NCBI GenBank assembly: GCA_026129525.1 | Contig: JAHCHW010000001.1 | Location: 248,001-312,000 of the forward strand | Origin: Chitinophagales bacterium | GTDB lineage: Bacteria; Bacteroidota; Bacteroidia; Chitinophagales; LD1 | Reading direction: 5' to 3' | Length of the DNA: 64,000 nucleotides | Shown here: one piece after another, positions 51,306 to 60,186 of the stretch | Numbering within the stretch: position 1 is the first letter of the stretch | How the letters are laid out: each line of letters opens with the position of its first letter | The notes under the pieces: model-generated | Seen by the model: only the letters and a program-made list of their open reading frames with translations | Databases searched by the model: none | Told to the model about the DNA's origin: nothing | Position numbers and translations under genes: made by a program

Positions 51306-53078
51306 TTAGCACCACTTACGGTACCAAAGTTCCATTACCGCCAGCTTCCAAAGGCGCCAGTGGTCGTTGCCTGTAAGGAGTTGGCGGATGTAAGCAGCAT
51401 TAACGATTCCATCTTTTGCTAAACGGCTGTCTGCTAACTTCGACTCGTACCAATCCATGTTCATGTAGTACTTGTCGGGACCCACAAAGCCTTGCTTTTT
51501 GCGGGCGAGAATTTCGGGAGGCAAATGGTTTTTTATGTTTTGGTACAACAGGTGTTTGGTTTCGTTGGGATAGTAATACACTTGCGAATTCAATTGGAAA
51601 ACAAACTCGCAAATTTCGTGGTCGAGAAAAGGCACACGCACTTCGAGCGAATTTGCCATGCTTGCCCGGTCAACCTTAGCCAGTACCAGTTCGCCCATAA
51701 AATGTTTTATGTCTAACGTTTGAATGGCTTTTAAATCGGGCAGCGAAGGATTGTAAAGCGATTGATAGTGCCATTCGGCATCATCGTTCAAATGTTGATG
51801 CAGGTCGGGATGCAGCAGTTTGCGAAGTTCGGCATTATCAAACCGCCCCATTGCCATTGCCTCAGCATAGTAATTCAACAAATAGGGTTTAGAGGATGCT
51901 TGAAACAACGACAGAAGTTGCTGCCACCAACCTTGTTGCTGTAGTTTATACTCTTTTTGCCACTGGTAGCCCACGAGCATTTCATCGCTGCCTTCGCCAC
52001 CCAGCACTGCTTTTACATGCTTGGAGGCTTCGCGGCAAATGAGGTAGGTGGGAATGATGGAGATATCGGCATTGGGTTCATCGTACACCCAAACCAACTG
52101 TTCCAGCTCATCTAAACTTTGCGATTGGAGAATAAGCGAATGATGCTTGGTGTTGTATTGCTTTGCCACCATATCAGCAAAGAGGTGTTCGCTTACATCC
52201 CACCCTTCGAAACCAATAGCAAAGGTGGAAGGCTTGTATCCGATGCGATGCAGGTAGTAAACCAAAGCAGAGCTATCGTAGCCGCCACTTAAAAAAGAAC
52301 CAACCGGTACATCGCTGCGGATATGTGTTTTTACAGAATTAAAGAGCAACTCATCAAAACGCTCGACTGCTTCTTTATCGGAAATAACTTTTTCGGAGTA
52401 GGTAATATCCCAGTAGCGTTTAATTTCTGTTGTGTTGTTGCTTTTAAGAAAAAGGTAATGGGCTGCGGGAAGTTTTTTTACCTCTTTCCAAATTGTTTTT
52501 GGAGAAGGCACGTAGCGGTAAACAAAAAAATCGGCAAGCGAAGAATAGTTGAGTGTTGTGTTTATGTCTTCATTGGCTTTAATGCCTTTAATTTCCGAAG
52601 CAAAAGCAAAGCAGTTGCCATCGGTATAGTAATACAAGGGCTTAATGCCAAACCTGTCGCGGGCAAGAAAAAGTTCGCGGTTGGTTTCGTTCCATATTGC
52701 GAAGGCAAACATACCTTTCAGTTTTTGCAGCACAGCAACTCCCCATGCACGGTAGCCGAGCAGAATTACTTCGGTATCGGTATATGATTGAAAGCGGTGC
52801 CCCAAGTTTTCGAGTTCTTGCCGCAGTTCAATGTAATTGTAAATTTCACCGTTGTAGGTTATCCATAAGGCTTTGTCGGCAGTGCACATGGGTTGTTTGC
52901 CCGCTTCGGATAAATCAAGAAACGACAGCCGCCTGTGCCCCAATCCCACCGTTTGTGGTGGGTTGATGTACACTCCTTCGCCATCGGGACCGCGGTGTTT
53001 TTGTGCATTGTTCATGGCGTTAATACAACGCTCCTCTACTTTTCCGTTAAACTTTATTTGCCCCGCAATGCCGCACAT
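51306..53078 (-). CDS. asnB: Asparagine synthetase B-like (glutamine-hydrolysing)
   Basis: A 590-residue AsnB-family enzyme. Cys2 in MCGIAGQIKF is the glutaminase nucleophile, the N-terminal domain runs to about residue 210, and the synthetase domain has the ATP pyrophosphatase loop SGGYDSSALV near residue 264. Family members make asparagine or amidate other carboxyl compounds, including sugars and antibiotics. Its start overlaps the UbiA stop by one base (TAATG), so the two are co-translated; this suggests that it may amidate a product of that operon, though a housekeeping role is possible. Confidence 0.9.
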   Translation of the reverse strand: MCGIAGQIKFNGKVEERCINAMNNAQKHRGPDGEGVYINPPQTVGLGHRRLSFLDLSEAGKQPMCTADKALWITYNGEIYNYIELRQELENLGHRFQSYTDTEVILLGYRAWGVAVLQKLKGMFAFAIWNETNRELFLARDRFGIKPLYYYTDGNCFAFASEIKGIKANEDINTTLNYSSLADFFVYRYVPSPKTIWKEVKKLPAAHYLFLKSNNTTEIKRYWDITYSEKVISDKEAVERFDELLFNSVKTHIRSDVPVGSFLSGGYDSSALVYYLHRIGYKPSTFAIGFEGWDVSEHLFADMVAKQYNTKHHSLILQSQSLDELEQLVWVYDEPNADISIIPTYLICREASKHVKAVLGGEGSDEMLVGYQWQKEYKLQQQGWWQQLLSLFQASSKPYLLNYYAEAMAMGRFDNAELRKLLHPDLHQHLNDDAEWHYQSLYNPSLPDLKAIQTLDIKHFMGELVLAKVDRASMANSLEVRVPFLDHEICEFVFQLNSQVYYYPNETKHLLYQNIKNHLPPEILARKKQGFVGPDKYYMNMDWYESKLADSRLAKDGIVNAAYIRQLLTGNDHWRLWKLAVMELWYRKWC

Positions 53079-54094
53079 TAGTAATCTTCTTCTGTTTTAA
53101 AATTTTCTGCAATGGTTTTTACATCCATTATTAAACCGGTTATAAAACGCGGGAATAATACTACATGAAAAATGAGTAACGGATAAAATACCGGTTGTTT
53201 TACCACTAAAACAATCAATAAAAAAAGGGGTAGCCATGCTTCGTAAAAATCGTTGAGGTAAAACAGAAACTTAAACCGCAGTTGCCGCTTGGGGAGATAG
53301 GACAGTTTCCACCCGCTGAATTTTAGATAGGTAACGGCTGGGAACAGCAACCATGCGGTAATTAGCGGAGGAAAGAGAACAATCAGTAATACACCCAGCG
53401 CGATGGTAAAAACATTTTCGACCCAAAGCAGCAGGTTTACTAAATCTAATGAGTTAAGCGCTCCAATTGAATTGACAAATGTGTTGATGTGCGCTTTACG
53501 GTCTTTTTTGCGATCTTCAATTTGGTGCGTAAGTATGTTGCGAAAGCCTTTTAGTGCAAGGCAACTGAGCAATACGATGAGAAAAAGTATAGCAAACAAA
53601 TTCCACTCTATGGGTTGTTGTAAAAACACAGAAAGAGTAATAAGCACCGGATTGATGTGCCCGTAAAAAGCATCGGCTAAAGCGCCCCAAACGCTTCGGG
53701 CTTTTAAACGAGCAGGCGGAAGGCTGTAAGCCGTAAGGGCAAGTATTTGCAAGCCCATAAACAGATTTGCCCATGCACCGGCATTGAGCAGTTTCCACGA
53801 ATACATTCCCGCAGCCAATGGAGCAAAAACAAGTATTGCACGCAGCACCGCAGGCTTGTTTGCCAGCACATTGTTCTTTCCGGAAAGGCGGTCGGTTTCA
53901 ACATCGCACCAATCGTTAAACAAATAACCGAATGCCGAAATGCCGATTAAGGCAACCGAAAACTGAACAAAGCGCATAACCGGCAAGTCAGGAACGGGCT
54001 GTACCAACAGACAAAAATACACCCAACCGAAAACCTGCGGGGCAAGGGCATGCCACCAAATAGTAACTCTAAAGTGATTCAGCAGGTTATACAT
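53078..54094 (-). CDS. UbiA family prenyltransferase (first copy)
   Basis: A 338-residue integral membrane enzyme with about eight helices. The first aspartate-rich motif is FNDWCDVETDR near residue 60, and a second, HQIEDRKKDR, near residue 192, both needed to bind prenyl diphosphate. UbiA enzymes add prenyl chains to aromatic rings, haem or glycerol phospholipids. Substrate unknown. One-base overlap with asnB places both in a short operon ending after asnB; upstream is a lipoprotein gene terminated by its own hairpin. Confidence 0.85.
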   Translation of the reverse strand: MYNLLNHFRVTIWWHALAPQVFGWVYFCLLVQPVPDLPVMRFVQFSVALIGISAFGYLFNDWCDVETDRLSGKNNVLANKPAVLRAILVFAPLAAGMYSWKLLNAGAWANLFMGLQILALTAYSLPPARLKARSVWGALADAFYGHINPVLITLSVFLQQPIEWNLFAILFLIVLLSCLALKGFRNILTHQIEDRKKDRKAHINTFVNSIGALNSLDLVNLLLWVENVFTIALGVLLIVLFPPLITAWLLFPAVTYLKFSGWKLSYLPKRQLRFKFLFYLNDFYEAWLPLFLLIVLVVKQPVFYPLLIFHVVLFPRFITGLIMDVKTIAENFKTEEDY

Positions 54095-54156
54095 TACCTG
54101 CCAAACCTCTACATTTTTCAGCGACTTTTATAAAGTAATCGCCTGCCGAAAACAAA

Positions 54157-54185
54157 AAATCCCGAGAGTGTGATTCTCGGGATTT
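54157..54185 (-). terminator. Terminator of the lipoprotein gene
   Basis: AAATCCCGAGA and TCTCGGGATTT form a perfect 11-base stem with a seven-base loop; on the minus strand it is followed by a run of T. It stops transcription of the gene at 54216-55076 before UbiA. Confidence 0.88.
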
Positions 54186-54215
54186 CTGAACTTCTTCGAG
54201 GGGAGTAAGAAAAGA

Positions 54216-55076
54216 TTAGTATTTTTTAAGTGTAATAGTTTCGCTGATACCTTCTTGTGTAACAGTCGCAAATTCATCGCAGGTGCCGTCACCATAATCA
54301 AGCGTAATATCGGATTGACCGGAAATTTGAATGAGTGTGGTGCCTTTTACAAACTCGCGCACACACAAAGGATGGCGGCTTGCAGTTAATGGAATGGTGA
54401 TGGCTTCGTTGTAAGCAAAGTTGTCGGAAGTTACTCCATTGGAATTTCCCGTAACACTCAACACATCGTCATCGCTGGTTTCCGGATCATTTCTCATAAA
54501 CTCCAGTTCCCAGTGAACATCTTGCTTAATAAAACGACCATCGCTGCCGTAAACAAGTTTTCCGCCAGTTATAACTATGCCAAACACAAGGTTATTGTTG
54601 CCGTTCATGCCGTTGTTGATAATATCAACCGTACCAACAATTTTATCTCCATTTACATAAAAGCTATCGAGGTTTGCAGTAGCATGGCTGCCGGGCTCGG
54701 TAAACTTTTTGTTGTTGTAGGTAGCTGTAATTTTTCCTGTAACAACCGATCCGTCTTCGAGCGTACATCCGGATCCGAAATCAGCTGAAACTTTGTAAGG
54801 TATTTCGGTAGTATCGTGCACTACAACGGCACATGATAGTATGCTGTTGGCGCTTTCGGTTTTATACGAATCCAAATTACCCGTAAAAATGCCGTAAAGA
54901 ATGTTTACAGACTTGTACGTAATAGTAGTCATTTGCGCTTTTTCCTGCCCTGTTTTTACCATACTCATTTTGGTAACAGGGTTGGTAACAGTTTCCTTTT
55001 TGCAGGAAGAAATTGCTCCCGACAGGATAAATAATCCTGCCGCAAGAGTTACATAACGGTTTAATGTAGGTTTCAC
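54216..55076 (-). CDS. Lipoprotein of unknown function
   Basis: A 286-residue exported lipoprotein, start GTG at 55076, with lipobox Cys25 (GAISSC) followed by KKE. The mature part is rich in beta strands and Thr/Ser, including repeated segments such as VVTGKITATYNNKKF and LVFGIVITGGKLVYGSDGRF; no catalytic motif or recognised domain. It resembles the many surface lipoproteins of Bacteroidota but no family name is offered. It lies between the two UbiA genes, and its own terminator separates it from the first. Confidence 0.7.
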   Translation of the reverse strand: MKPTLNRYVTLAAGLFILSGAISSCKKETVTNPVTKMSMVKTGQEKAQMTTITYKSVNILYGIFTGNLDSYKTESANSILSCAVVVHDTTEIPYKVSADFGSGCTLEDGSVVTGKITATYNNKKFTEPGSHATANLDSFYVNGDKIVGTVDIINNGMNGNNNLVFGIVITGGKLVYGSDGRFIKQDVHWELEFMRNDPETSDDDVLSVTGNSNGVTSDNFAYNEAITIPLTASRHPLCVREFVKGTTLIQISGQSDITLDYGDGTCDEFATVTQEGISETITLKKY

Positions 55077-55327
55077 TTCGTTTGGTTTTTATTAAACAAA
55101 ATTTGGTTCACTATAAGGGTTCCTGATGGCATTAAACGAGGCGAGGGCTAAAAATGTTACATGCCGGTGTTACCCGCAAGCCGTAACTCACTATTAGCTA
55201 AAGATTTGCATTGTAAAGTAAGTTGGGTTGTTTTTATACTTTCGTCCGTGCTGTACAAGAGCAGTGTTGTTGGCTGTTTTTAAACTCGCTTTACCGCTTG
55301 AATTTGTTCGAAAATGTTTTGTGTTAC

Positions 55328-56155
55328 GTGAAGTTGTACCGCCCTGATGCAGCGTTAGTAACCTTCTTTTCTTTTCTGTTTGCCACCTATTTGGCTGGAG
55401 TGCAGCCGGCATTTACATTTATAACAATTGGACTTGCTGTTTCGCTCATCTCGGTCAATTTTATTTATTCGGTTAACTCGGTTTTCGACAGCGAAATAGA
55501 TGCTGTAAACAAACCTGACCGGCCGTTGGCTGCAAATAAACTTAGCCGGCAAAACGCAATGGCTTACGTTGCTGTTTTGTTGATTTTTGCAATCGTGTAT
55601 CCGTTCTTCATCAAAGTTGATGCAATTACCATTGCGCTGATATGGGTGCTACCGGTGTTGGGTATTCTGTATTCCAACCCTTGGTTTCCGTTTAAGAAGA
55701 AAATGTATTTAGCCGCTCCGGTTACTGCACTTGTATTGGTGTTGCCTATGTTTATTGGACTAAAGGTGTTACAAAGCACTACCTCCGTGCACTATTGTAC
55801 CGCACTTTTTTTTCTGGTGTTTTGTTTATTTACTGTGCCGTTAAAAGATATTGAAGATGAAAAAGGTGATGTGCTTTTTAACAGCCAAAACTGGGCTGCG
55901 GCTTTGGGGGCAAAGCGCTTAACTGCTATTTCCGCTTTACTGAATGCTACACTTGCCATTGTTGCACTTTTGCTGTTGAACGGTTTGAATGCTTACCTGA
56001 TTTTCGGTATGGGGTTTCTGGCAGCTATGTTGTGCGCGGTATTTATTGTATTAAAGTTCCCCCTCCAATTGCTTTACCGAAGTATTATTGCAGGGGCAAT
56101 TATTTGCGGGAGTTTATTTTACGGCATACTCCTTATCATTAAACAGCTATCGTAA
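55328..56155 (+). CDS. UbiA family prenyltransferase (second copy)
   Basis: An integral membrane enzyme of about 275 residues. The first motif is NSVFDSEIDAVNKPDRPL and the second is KDIEDEKGD, close to the DGGGP synthase and chlorophyll/aromatic prenyltransferase patterns. I place the start at GTG 55328 (MKLYRPDAALVTFF when initiated), because upstream codons from a TTG at 55223 are not UbiA-like. Its stop overlaps the start of the next gene by one base (TAATG), beginning a co-directional run of ten genes. Prenyl acceptor unknown. Confidence 0.82.
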   Translation: MKLYRPDAALVTFFSFLFATYLAGVQPAFTFITIGLAVSLISVNFIYSVNSVFDSEIDAVNKPDRPLAANKLSRQNAMAYVAVLLIFAIVYPFFIKVDAITIALIWVLPVLGILYSNPWFPFKKKMYLAAPVTALVLVLPMFIGLKVLQSTTSVHYCTALFFLVFCLFTVPLKDIEDEKGDVLFNSQNWAAALGAKRLTAISALLNATLAIVALLLLNGLNAYLIFGMGFLAAMLCAVFIVLKFPLQLLYRSIIAGAIICGSLFYGILLIIKQLS

Positions 56156-56886
56156 TGCAGGACAAATACCTTAAAAATTTTTCGGCACCCGAAAGAGATT
56201 TTATTTTCTGGGCACTGCTTTCCATTATTCCGAGAGGTATTTTTCAATACTTTCTGTTCGGATGGACAATAGGCGCTGTGTTGTTCGACATGTATTACCT
56301 GCTTATACTGCACTTCTCCATTTTGTTTTCAATGGAGTTCCTTTCTAAACAAATTTTTAAGATTGATATTGCTGATAAGGTTGCGTACTATTTATCGTGT
56401 GTTAAGTATTGGATTTTCATTTTCCCGTTTGTTCCGGTTATTACCTTAATAACCAACTCAACCTACAAACTGCGAATAGAGGTATTCAAATACATACCTA
56501 CCTTTTTGGTAGAGAACAACTTTCTTCCTACAGGAATGATTTTTGTTGTGCCCATTATGCTGCTGTTTTTGACACGGCATCTGGTGCGTTTTTCCGGTTT
56601 GAATTGGGTGAAGGCGTTTTTCATTATCGCCATTGCCAACACTATTTCGTACGTGCTTTATTATCAGTGGCTGCTTGGTATCTTTTATTATGTAAAGAGT
56701 AATTATTCATACCCCACCGCCATGGCTACCTATAGCGTAACCGGCTGCACATTTATGTTGCTCATATTTTACAACCTTGTAAAACGGCAAATTATAGACC
56801 GAAGATGGCTGCTACTTGGATCGTTTATGGTCTATGTGTTTGCTTTCACTATTGCCTCACAGGCGGTAAAGTATTTGTTACGATAG
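56155..56886 (+). CDS. Polytopic membrane protein of unknown function
   Basis: A 243-residue protein with about six to seven hydrophobic helices (residues about 18-36, 43-60, 80-98, 120-140, 150-170, 180-205, 215-238). I do not recognise the family. Size and helix number are compatible with a membrane-embedded terpene cyclase or a transporter-like fold, but no specific motif supports this. Co-translation with UbiA (TAATG) and its place before the P450 make a shared pathway likely. Confidence 0.65.
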   Translation: MQDKYLKNFSAPERDFIFWALLSIIPRGIFQYFLFGWTIGAVLFDMYYLLILHFSILFSMEFLSKQIFKIDIADKVAYYLSCVKYWIFIFPFVPVITLITNSTYKLRIEVFKYIPTFLVENNFLPTGMIFVVPIMLLFLTRHLVRFSGLNWVKAFFIIAIANTISYVLYYQWLLGIFYYVKSNYSYPTAMATYSVTGCTFMLLIFYNLVKRQIIDRRWLLLGSFMVYVFAFTIASQAVKYLLR

Positions 56887-56908
56887 GCATGAACGAATAA
56901 GCGCCAAA

Positions 56909-58090
56909 ATGTTATTCTCCATTTTTAAAAAGAAAAGCACTGAACGCCCTATTTACAAAGTAGCGGATGCCGATATCTATTCGAAGGAATTTCAACAAAA
57001 CTTCTACAAACATTATCCCGCATTTTACGATTTGGGCGATGTTGTGTTTCTGGAAAAATCGAATTGCTACGCGGTGTTCAGGTACGAGAGTGCGCGAACG
57101 GTTCTGAATAATCACGAAACTTTTTCGTCCTCGCACCTAAAAACAGTAGATGCGGTTTTATTGGGTGCCGATGGCAAAAAACACTTACGAAACAAGAAAG
57201 TGGTTTTGCAAAACATTGTTTCGTTGAACAGGGAACAATTACATACCACCAACGATTTTTTTCATTCTGTTTTCGAAAAGTTGTGGAGTTCGCTATCTGT
57301 AGATAGCTCCGTTAATATTGTTGACAAGTTAGTTAACCCGCTAACCTTAACTCTTATTTTTCACGAATTGGGAATACACCAAGTGCCTGAGGAATGGAAT
57401 GTGTTTTCGGATAAAACAACCCTTAAAACCAAATCGGAGGCAATTGCTGAGGTTTTTTCTGATTGGAATCTTTTAAACGATTTGGTGGCCCACAACCTGA
57501 AAGAGGAACACTTACGCGAGAAGCTGAAACGATTGCTACAGTTGATTAACAGCGAAGGCTGGTACAGCCCTGAAGAGTTATCGCGCTTTGTAAGGTTGTT
57601 TATTATGGCAGGTGCCGAAACTACTGCCAGCCTTATTGCTTCATCCATTTATCTTTTAACGCAGCGAAGCAATGATGTGGAGCGCTTACGCAACCACAGC
57701 GGCTATGTAACTGATTTTTTGAACGAAACACTGCGATTGTACGCACCGGCACAGTTTACATTCCGATACACTGAAAAAGAAGCAGTAGTTGGAAAACAAA
57801 AAATTCCTGCCGGCTCGGTTGTGGCAATAGCAATAGGCGCTGCCAATCGCGATCCTGCAATTTTTGAGCAACCCGATGTTTTTATGCCCGGCAGAACAGC
57901 AAAGCACATAGCTTTTGGCATGGGGCGGCATAAGTGTGTAGGCGAGTATCTTTCCGCTTATCTTGCACAAATGTTTTTAGGTAAACTGCTTCTGCATTGG
58001 GAGCGGTTTGATTTTGCAAAAGAAGCAACAGTTAACAATACCGTATTTGCTTACAAGGTAAGTAATCTAAATGCCACACTAAGAAAATAA
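56909..58090 (+). CDS. Cytochrome P450
   Basis: A 393-residue soluble P450. The I-helix oxygen-activation motif AGAETTASLI is near residue 232, ExxR is NETLRLYAP near 272, and the haem loop FGMGRHKCVGE holds Cys343 as iron ligand. There is no membrane anchor, and no ferredoxin or reductase gene nearby, so redox partners come from elsewhere. Residues before the I-helix (VDAVLLGADGKKHLRNKK) match the usual helix C region. Within this run it would oxidise the terpenoid or aromatic product. Confidence 0.92.
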   Translation: MLFSIFKKKSTERPIYKVADADIYSKEFQQNFYKHYPAFYDLGDVVFLEKSNCYAVFRYESARTVLNNHETFSSSHLKTVDAVLLGADGKKHLRNKKVVLQNIVSLNREQLHTTNDFFHSVFEKLWSSLSVDSSVNIVDKLVNPLTLTLIFHELGIHQVPEEWNVFSDKTTLKTKSEAIAEVFSDWNLLNDLVAHNLKEEHLREKLKRLLQLINSEGWYSPEELSRFVRLFIMAGAETTASLIASSIYLLTQRSNDVERLRNHSGYVTDFLNETLRLYAPAQFTFRYTEKEAVVGKQKIPAGSVVAIAIGAANRDPAIFEQPDVFMPGRTAKHIAFGMGRHKCVGEYLSAYLAQMFLGKLLLHWERFDFAKEATVNNTVFAYKVSNLNATLRK

Positions 58091-58104
58091 GTAACACTAA
58101 CAAA

Positions 58105-58923
58105 GTGAGAACTCCCGTAAAAACAATAAGCAGCAAACCGATTTCAGCAGCAGAATACCTGCGGCAGGTGTGGAGTTCTCGCGCTTTGGTACTAACCTTT
58201 GCCGTTCGTGACTTGCGAATACAATATGCACAAACTTATTTAGGCTTGCTGTGGTCGGTAATACAACCGCTTACCGGTTTGGTCATTTTTTATTTCTTCT
58301 TTCAGCGGCTTATTCATATTGATGTTAATGCTCCTTATGCTGTATTTGCATTTACCGGAATTACGGGCTGGTTTTACTTTACCTCATTGGTTGGGCAAGC
58401 AGGCACATCGCTCATGCACAATCAGCATCTGGTAAAGAAAATTCACTTCCCCCGATTAGTTCTCCCGTTGTCGAAGGTAATTACAGGGTTGGTAGAGTTT
58501 CTTATTTCATCAGCTCTGCTTTTGCTGTTAATGACATTAACCGGTTGCGACTTTTCTTGGAAGTTGTTATTGTTTCCGCTGGCAATATTGGTAAATGTTG
58601 TGGTTGGCTTGTCGGTCGGTGTTTGGCTAAGCGCTCTTACCGTTCGCTTCCGCGACCTGCACCATATTATCCCTTATCTTGTTGGTTTCGGAATTTGGCT
58701 TACACCGGTTTTTTATCCCGATACTATTGTGCCGCAAGCATTGAACTGGATTTATTACTTGCATCCGCCTGCAAGCATAATTGCACTTTATCGATGGATT
58801 TTTCTCGACTTTCCTATCAATGTATGGCAAGTTTTTAGTTCGGTAGTAGTAAGTGTCTGCCTGCTTGTTACCGGCTTATTGTATTTTATAAGAAGCGAAA
58901 AATTTATGGCAGATTATCTGTAA
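58105..58923 (+). CDS. Wzm/TagG-type ABC-2 permease
   Basis: A 272-residue ABC-2 permease with six helices. The N-terminal SSRALVLTFAVRDLRIQYAQ TYLGLLWSVIQPL form and the segment GITGWFYFTSLVGQAGTSLM are typical of exporters of O-antigen, teichoic acid or other lipid-linked polymers. Translation starts at GTG 58105. Its partner ATPase follows four bases later. In this context the exported substrate may be a polyprenyl lipid or glycan rather than a capsule, because no glycosyltransferase is seen nearby. Confidence 0.88.
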   Translation: MRTPVKTISSKPISAAEYLRQVWSSRALVLTFAVRDLRIQYAQTYLGLLWSVIQPLTGLVIFYFFFQRLIHIDVNAPYAVFAFTGITGWFYFTSLVGQAGTSLMHNQHLVKKIHFPRLVLPLSKVITGLVEFLISSALLLLLMTLTGCDFSWKLLLFPLAILVNVVVGLSVGVWLSALTVRFRDLHHIIPYLVGFGIWLTPVFYPDTIVPQALNWIYYLHPPASIIALYRWIFLDFPINVWQVFSSVVVSVCLLVTGLLYFIRSEKFMADYL

Positions 58924-58927
58924 TCGC

Positions 58928-60172
58928 ATGGAAACCGAAGTTGTTCTTGCAATTAGAAATGTTTCAAAGAGTTTTGTGTTAGCGCAAAATTCGGGAGGGA
59001 GCTTTAAACAGTTGGTATCGGGTTTATTGCAAAGCAAGCGGACGGCAGGCACAGTTTTTTCTGCACTCAGAAATGTTTCTTTCAATGTTTACAGCGGTGA
59101 AGTGTTAGGCATTATTGGCGAAAACGGAGCCGGTAAATCAACTTTACTGAAAATACTAAGCGGCATAAGCCAGCCCGATGAAGGGGAAATTGATTTCTAC
59201 GGTAAAGCCGTTTCTATTTTAGAAATAGGGGCAGGATTTCACCCGGAGTTAACAGGCAGGGAAAATATTTTTCTTACATCATCGCTGTATAAATTCACCC
59301 GTGCTGAAACAGAAGTAAAACTGCATGAGATTATCGCTTTTAGCGGTGTTGCTGATTTTATTGATGAGCCGGTAAAAAACTACAGCTCGGGGATGTATTT
59401 GCGTTTGGCATTTTCCATACTTGCCCATTTGAATGCTGATGTGTACTTGATAGATGAAGTGATAAACGTAGGTGATGCTAATTTTCAAAGTAAGTGTAAA
59501 GCCCGCTTTCAGCAATTAGTTGCTTCGGGCAAAACCATTGTGCTTGCCAGCCACAATATGAACGAGTTGATGGTGCTTTGCAACAGAATTGTGCTGATGG
59601 AAAAAGGAGAAGTGAAGCAGATAGGCGGGCAAGATTTGATACAACAATACCTTAATCATTCCGTAACTGTTTTCAGCGAGTTGGAGGAAAAAGGATTTAT
59701 AGATGTAGCGAATGTAAGTGCGTTGATGCGGAAGAATGATAGTGTGGAGATTCTTAAAAACGGAGTTGAAGGTTACAAAACAATTGAGAGGGGCATAAGC
59801 AATGCACAAAGCTTTACAGTGCATTTTGAACTGGAGTTACGGAAGAATTTTCCGTTGGCAGTTGTTTTGCGGGTGTACGACAGTACCGGCATATTAGCGT
59901 TTATGTGCTCGAACGTTACTTCAGCAAATGCATTAGATAAAAAGGGGAAATACCGGGTTGAATTCAGAATGCCTGAAAACCTGTTCAACGAACGTATTTA
60001 CACCATGGATGTAATGCTGGCTGATAACCAAAATGCAGCGCTAATAGCTACCATCGAAAATTTTCTTACCATTAAAATTGCCGATGAGGAATTGATAGCC
60101 GATGAGGAATCGAAAAGCTATTTTGCCGGAATTCTTAAACCACATATTGAAAGCACGGTGGTGCATTTGTAG
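58928..60172 (+). CDS. Wzt-type ABC ATPase with C-terminal substrate-binding domain
   Basis: A 414-residue ATPase: Walker A GENGAGKST near residue 65, signature YSSGMYLRLAFS near 153 and Walker B ADVYLIDEVINVGD near 175 are in the N-terminal 240 residues; residues about 270-400 form a beta-sandwich like the Wzt C-terminal domain that binds the terminal sugar of O-antigens. That domain implies recognition of a capped polymer or large head group. It follows the permease gene by four bases. Confidence 0.9.
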   Translation: METEVVLAIRNVSKSFVLAQNSGGSFKQLVSGLLQSKRTAGTVFSALRNVSFNVYSGEVLGIIGENGAGKSTLLKILSGISQPDEGEIDFYGKAVSILEIGAGFHPELTGRENIFLTSSLYKFTRAETEVKLHEIIAFSGVADFIDEPVKNYSSGMYLRLAFSILAHLNADVYLIDEVINVGDANFQSKCKARFQQLVASGKTIVLASHNMNELMVLCNRIVLMEKGEVKQIGGQDLIQQYLNHSVTVFSELEEKGFIDVANVSALMRKNDSVEILKNGVEGYKTIERGISNAQSFTVHFELELRKNFPLAVVLRVYDSTGILAFMCSNVTSANALDKKGKYRVEFRMPENLFNERIYTMDVMLADNQNAALIATIENFLTIKIADEELIADEESKSYFAGILKPHIESTVVHL

Positions 60173-60186
60173 TTTACTCGTTTAGT

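Noticed and set aside
51158..51376. 72-codon frame after nrdJ
   Set aside because: Overlaps the antisense of the asnB C-terminus and has no recognisable domain or promoter.
55223..55327. N-terminal extension of the second UbiA protein from TTG
   Set aside because: The extra 35 residues lack UbiA likeness; the GTG at 55328 begins the conserved LYRPD segment.
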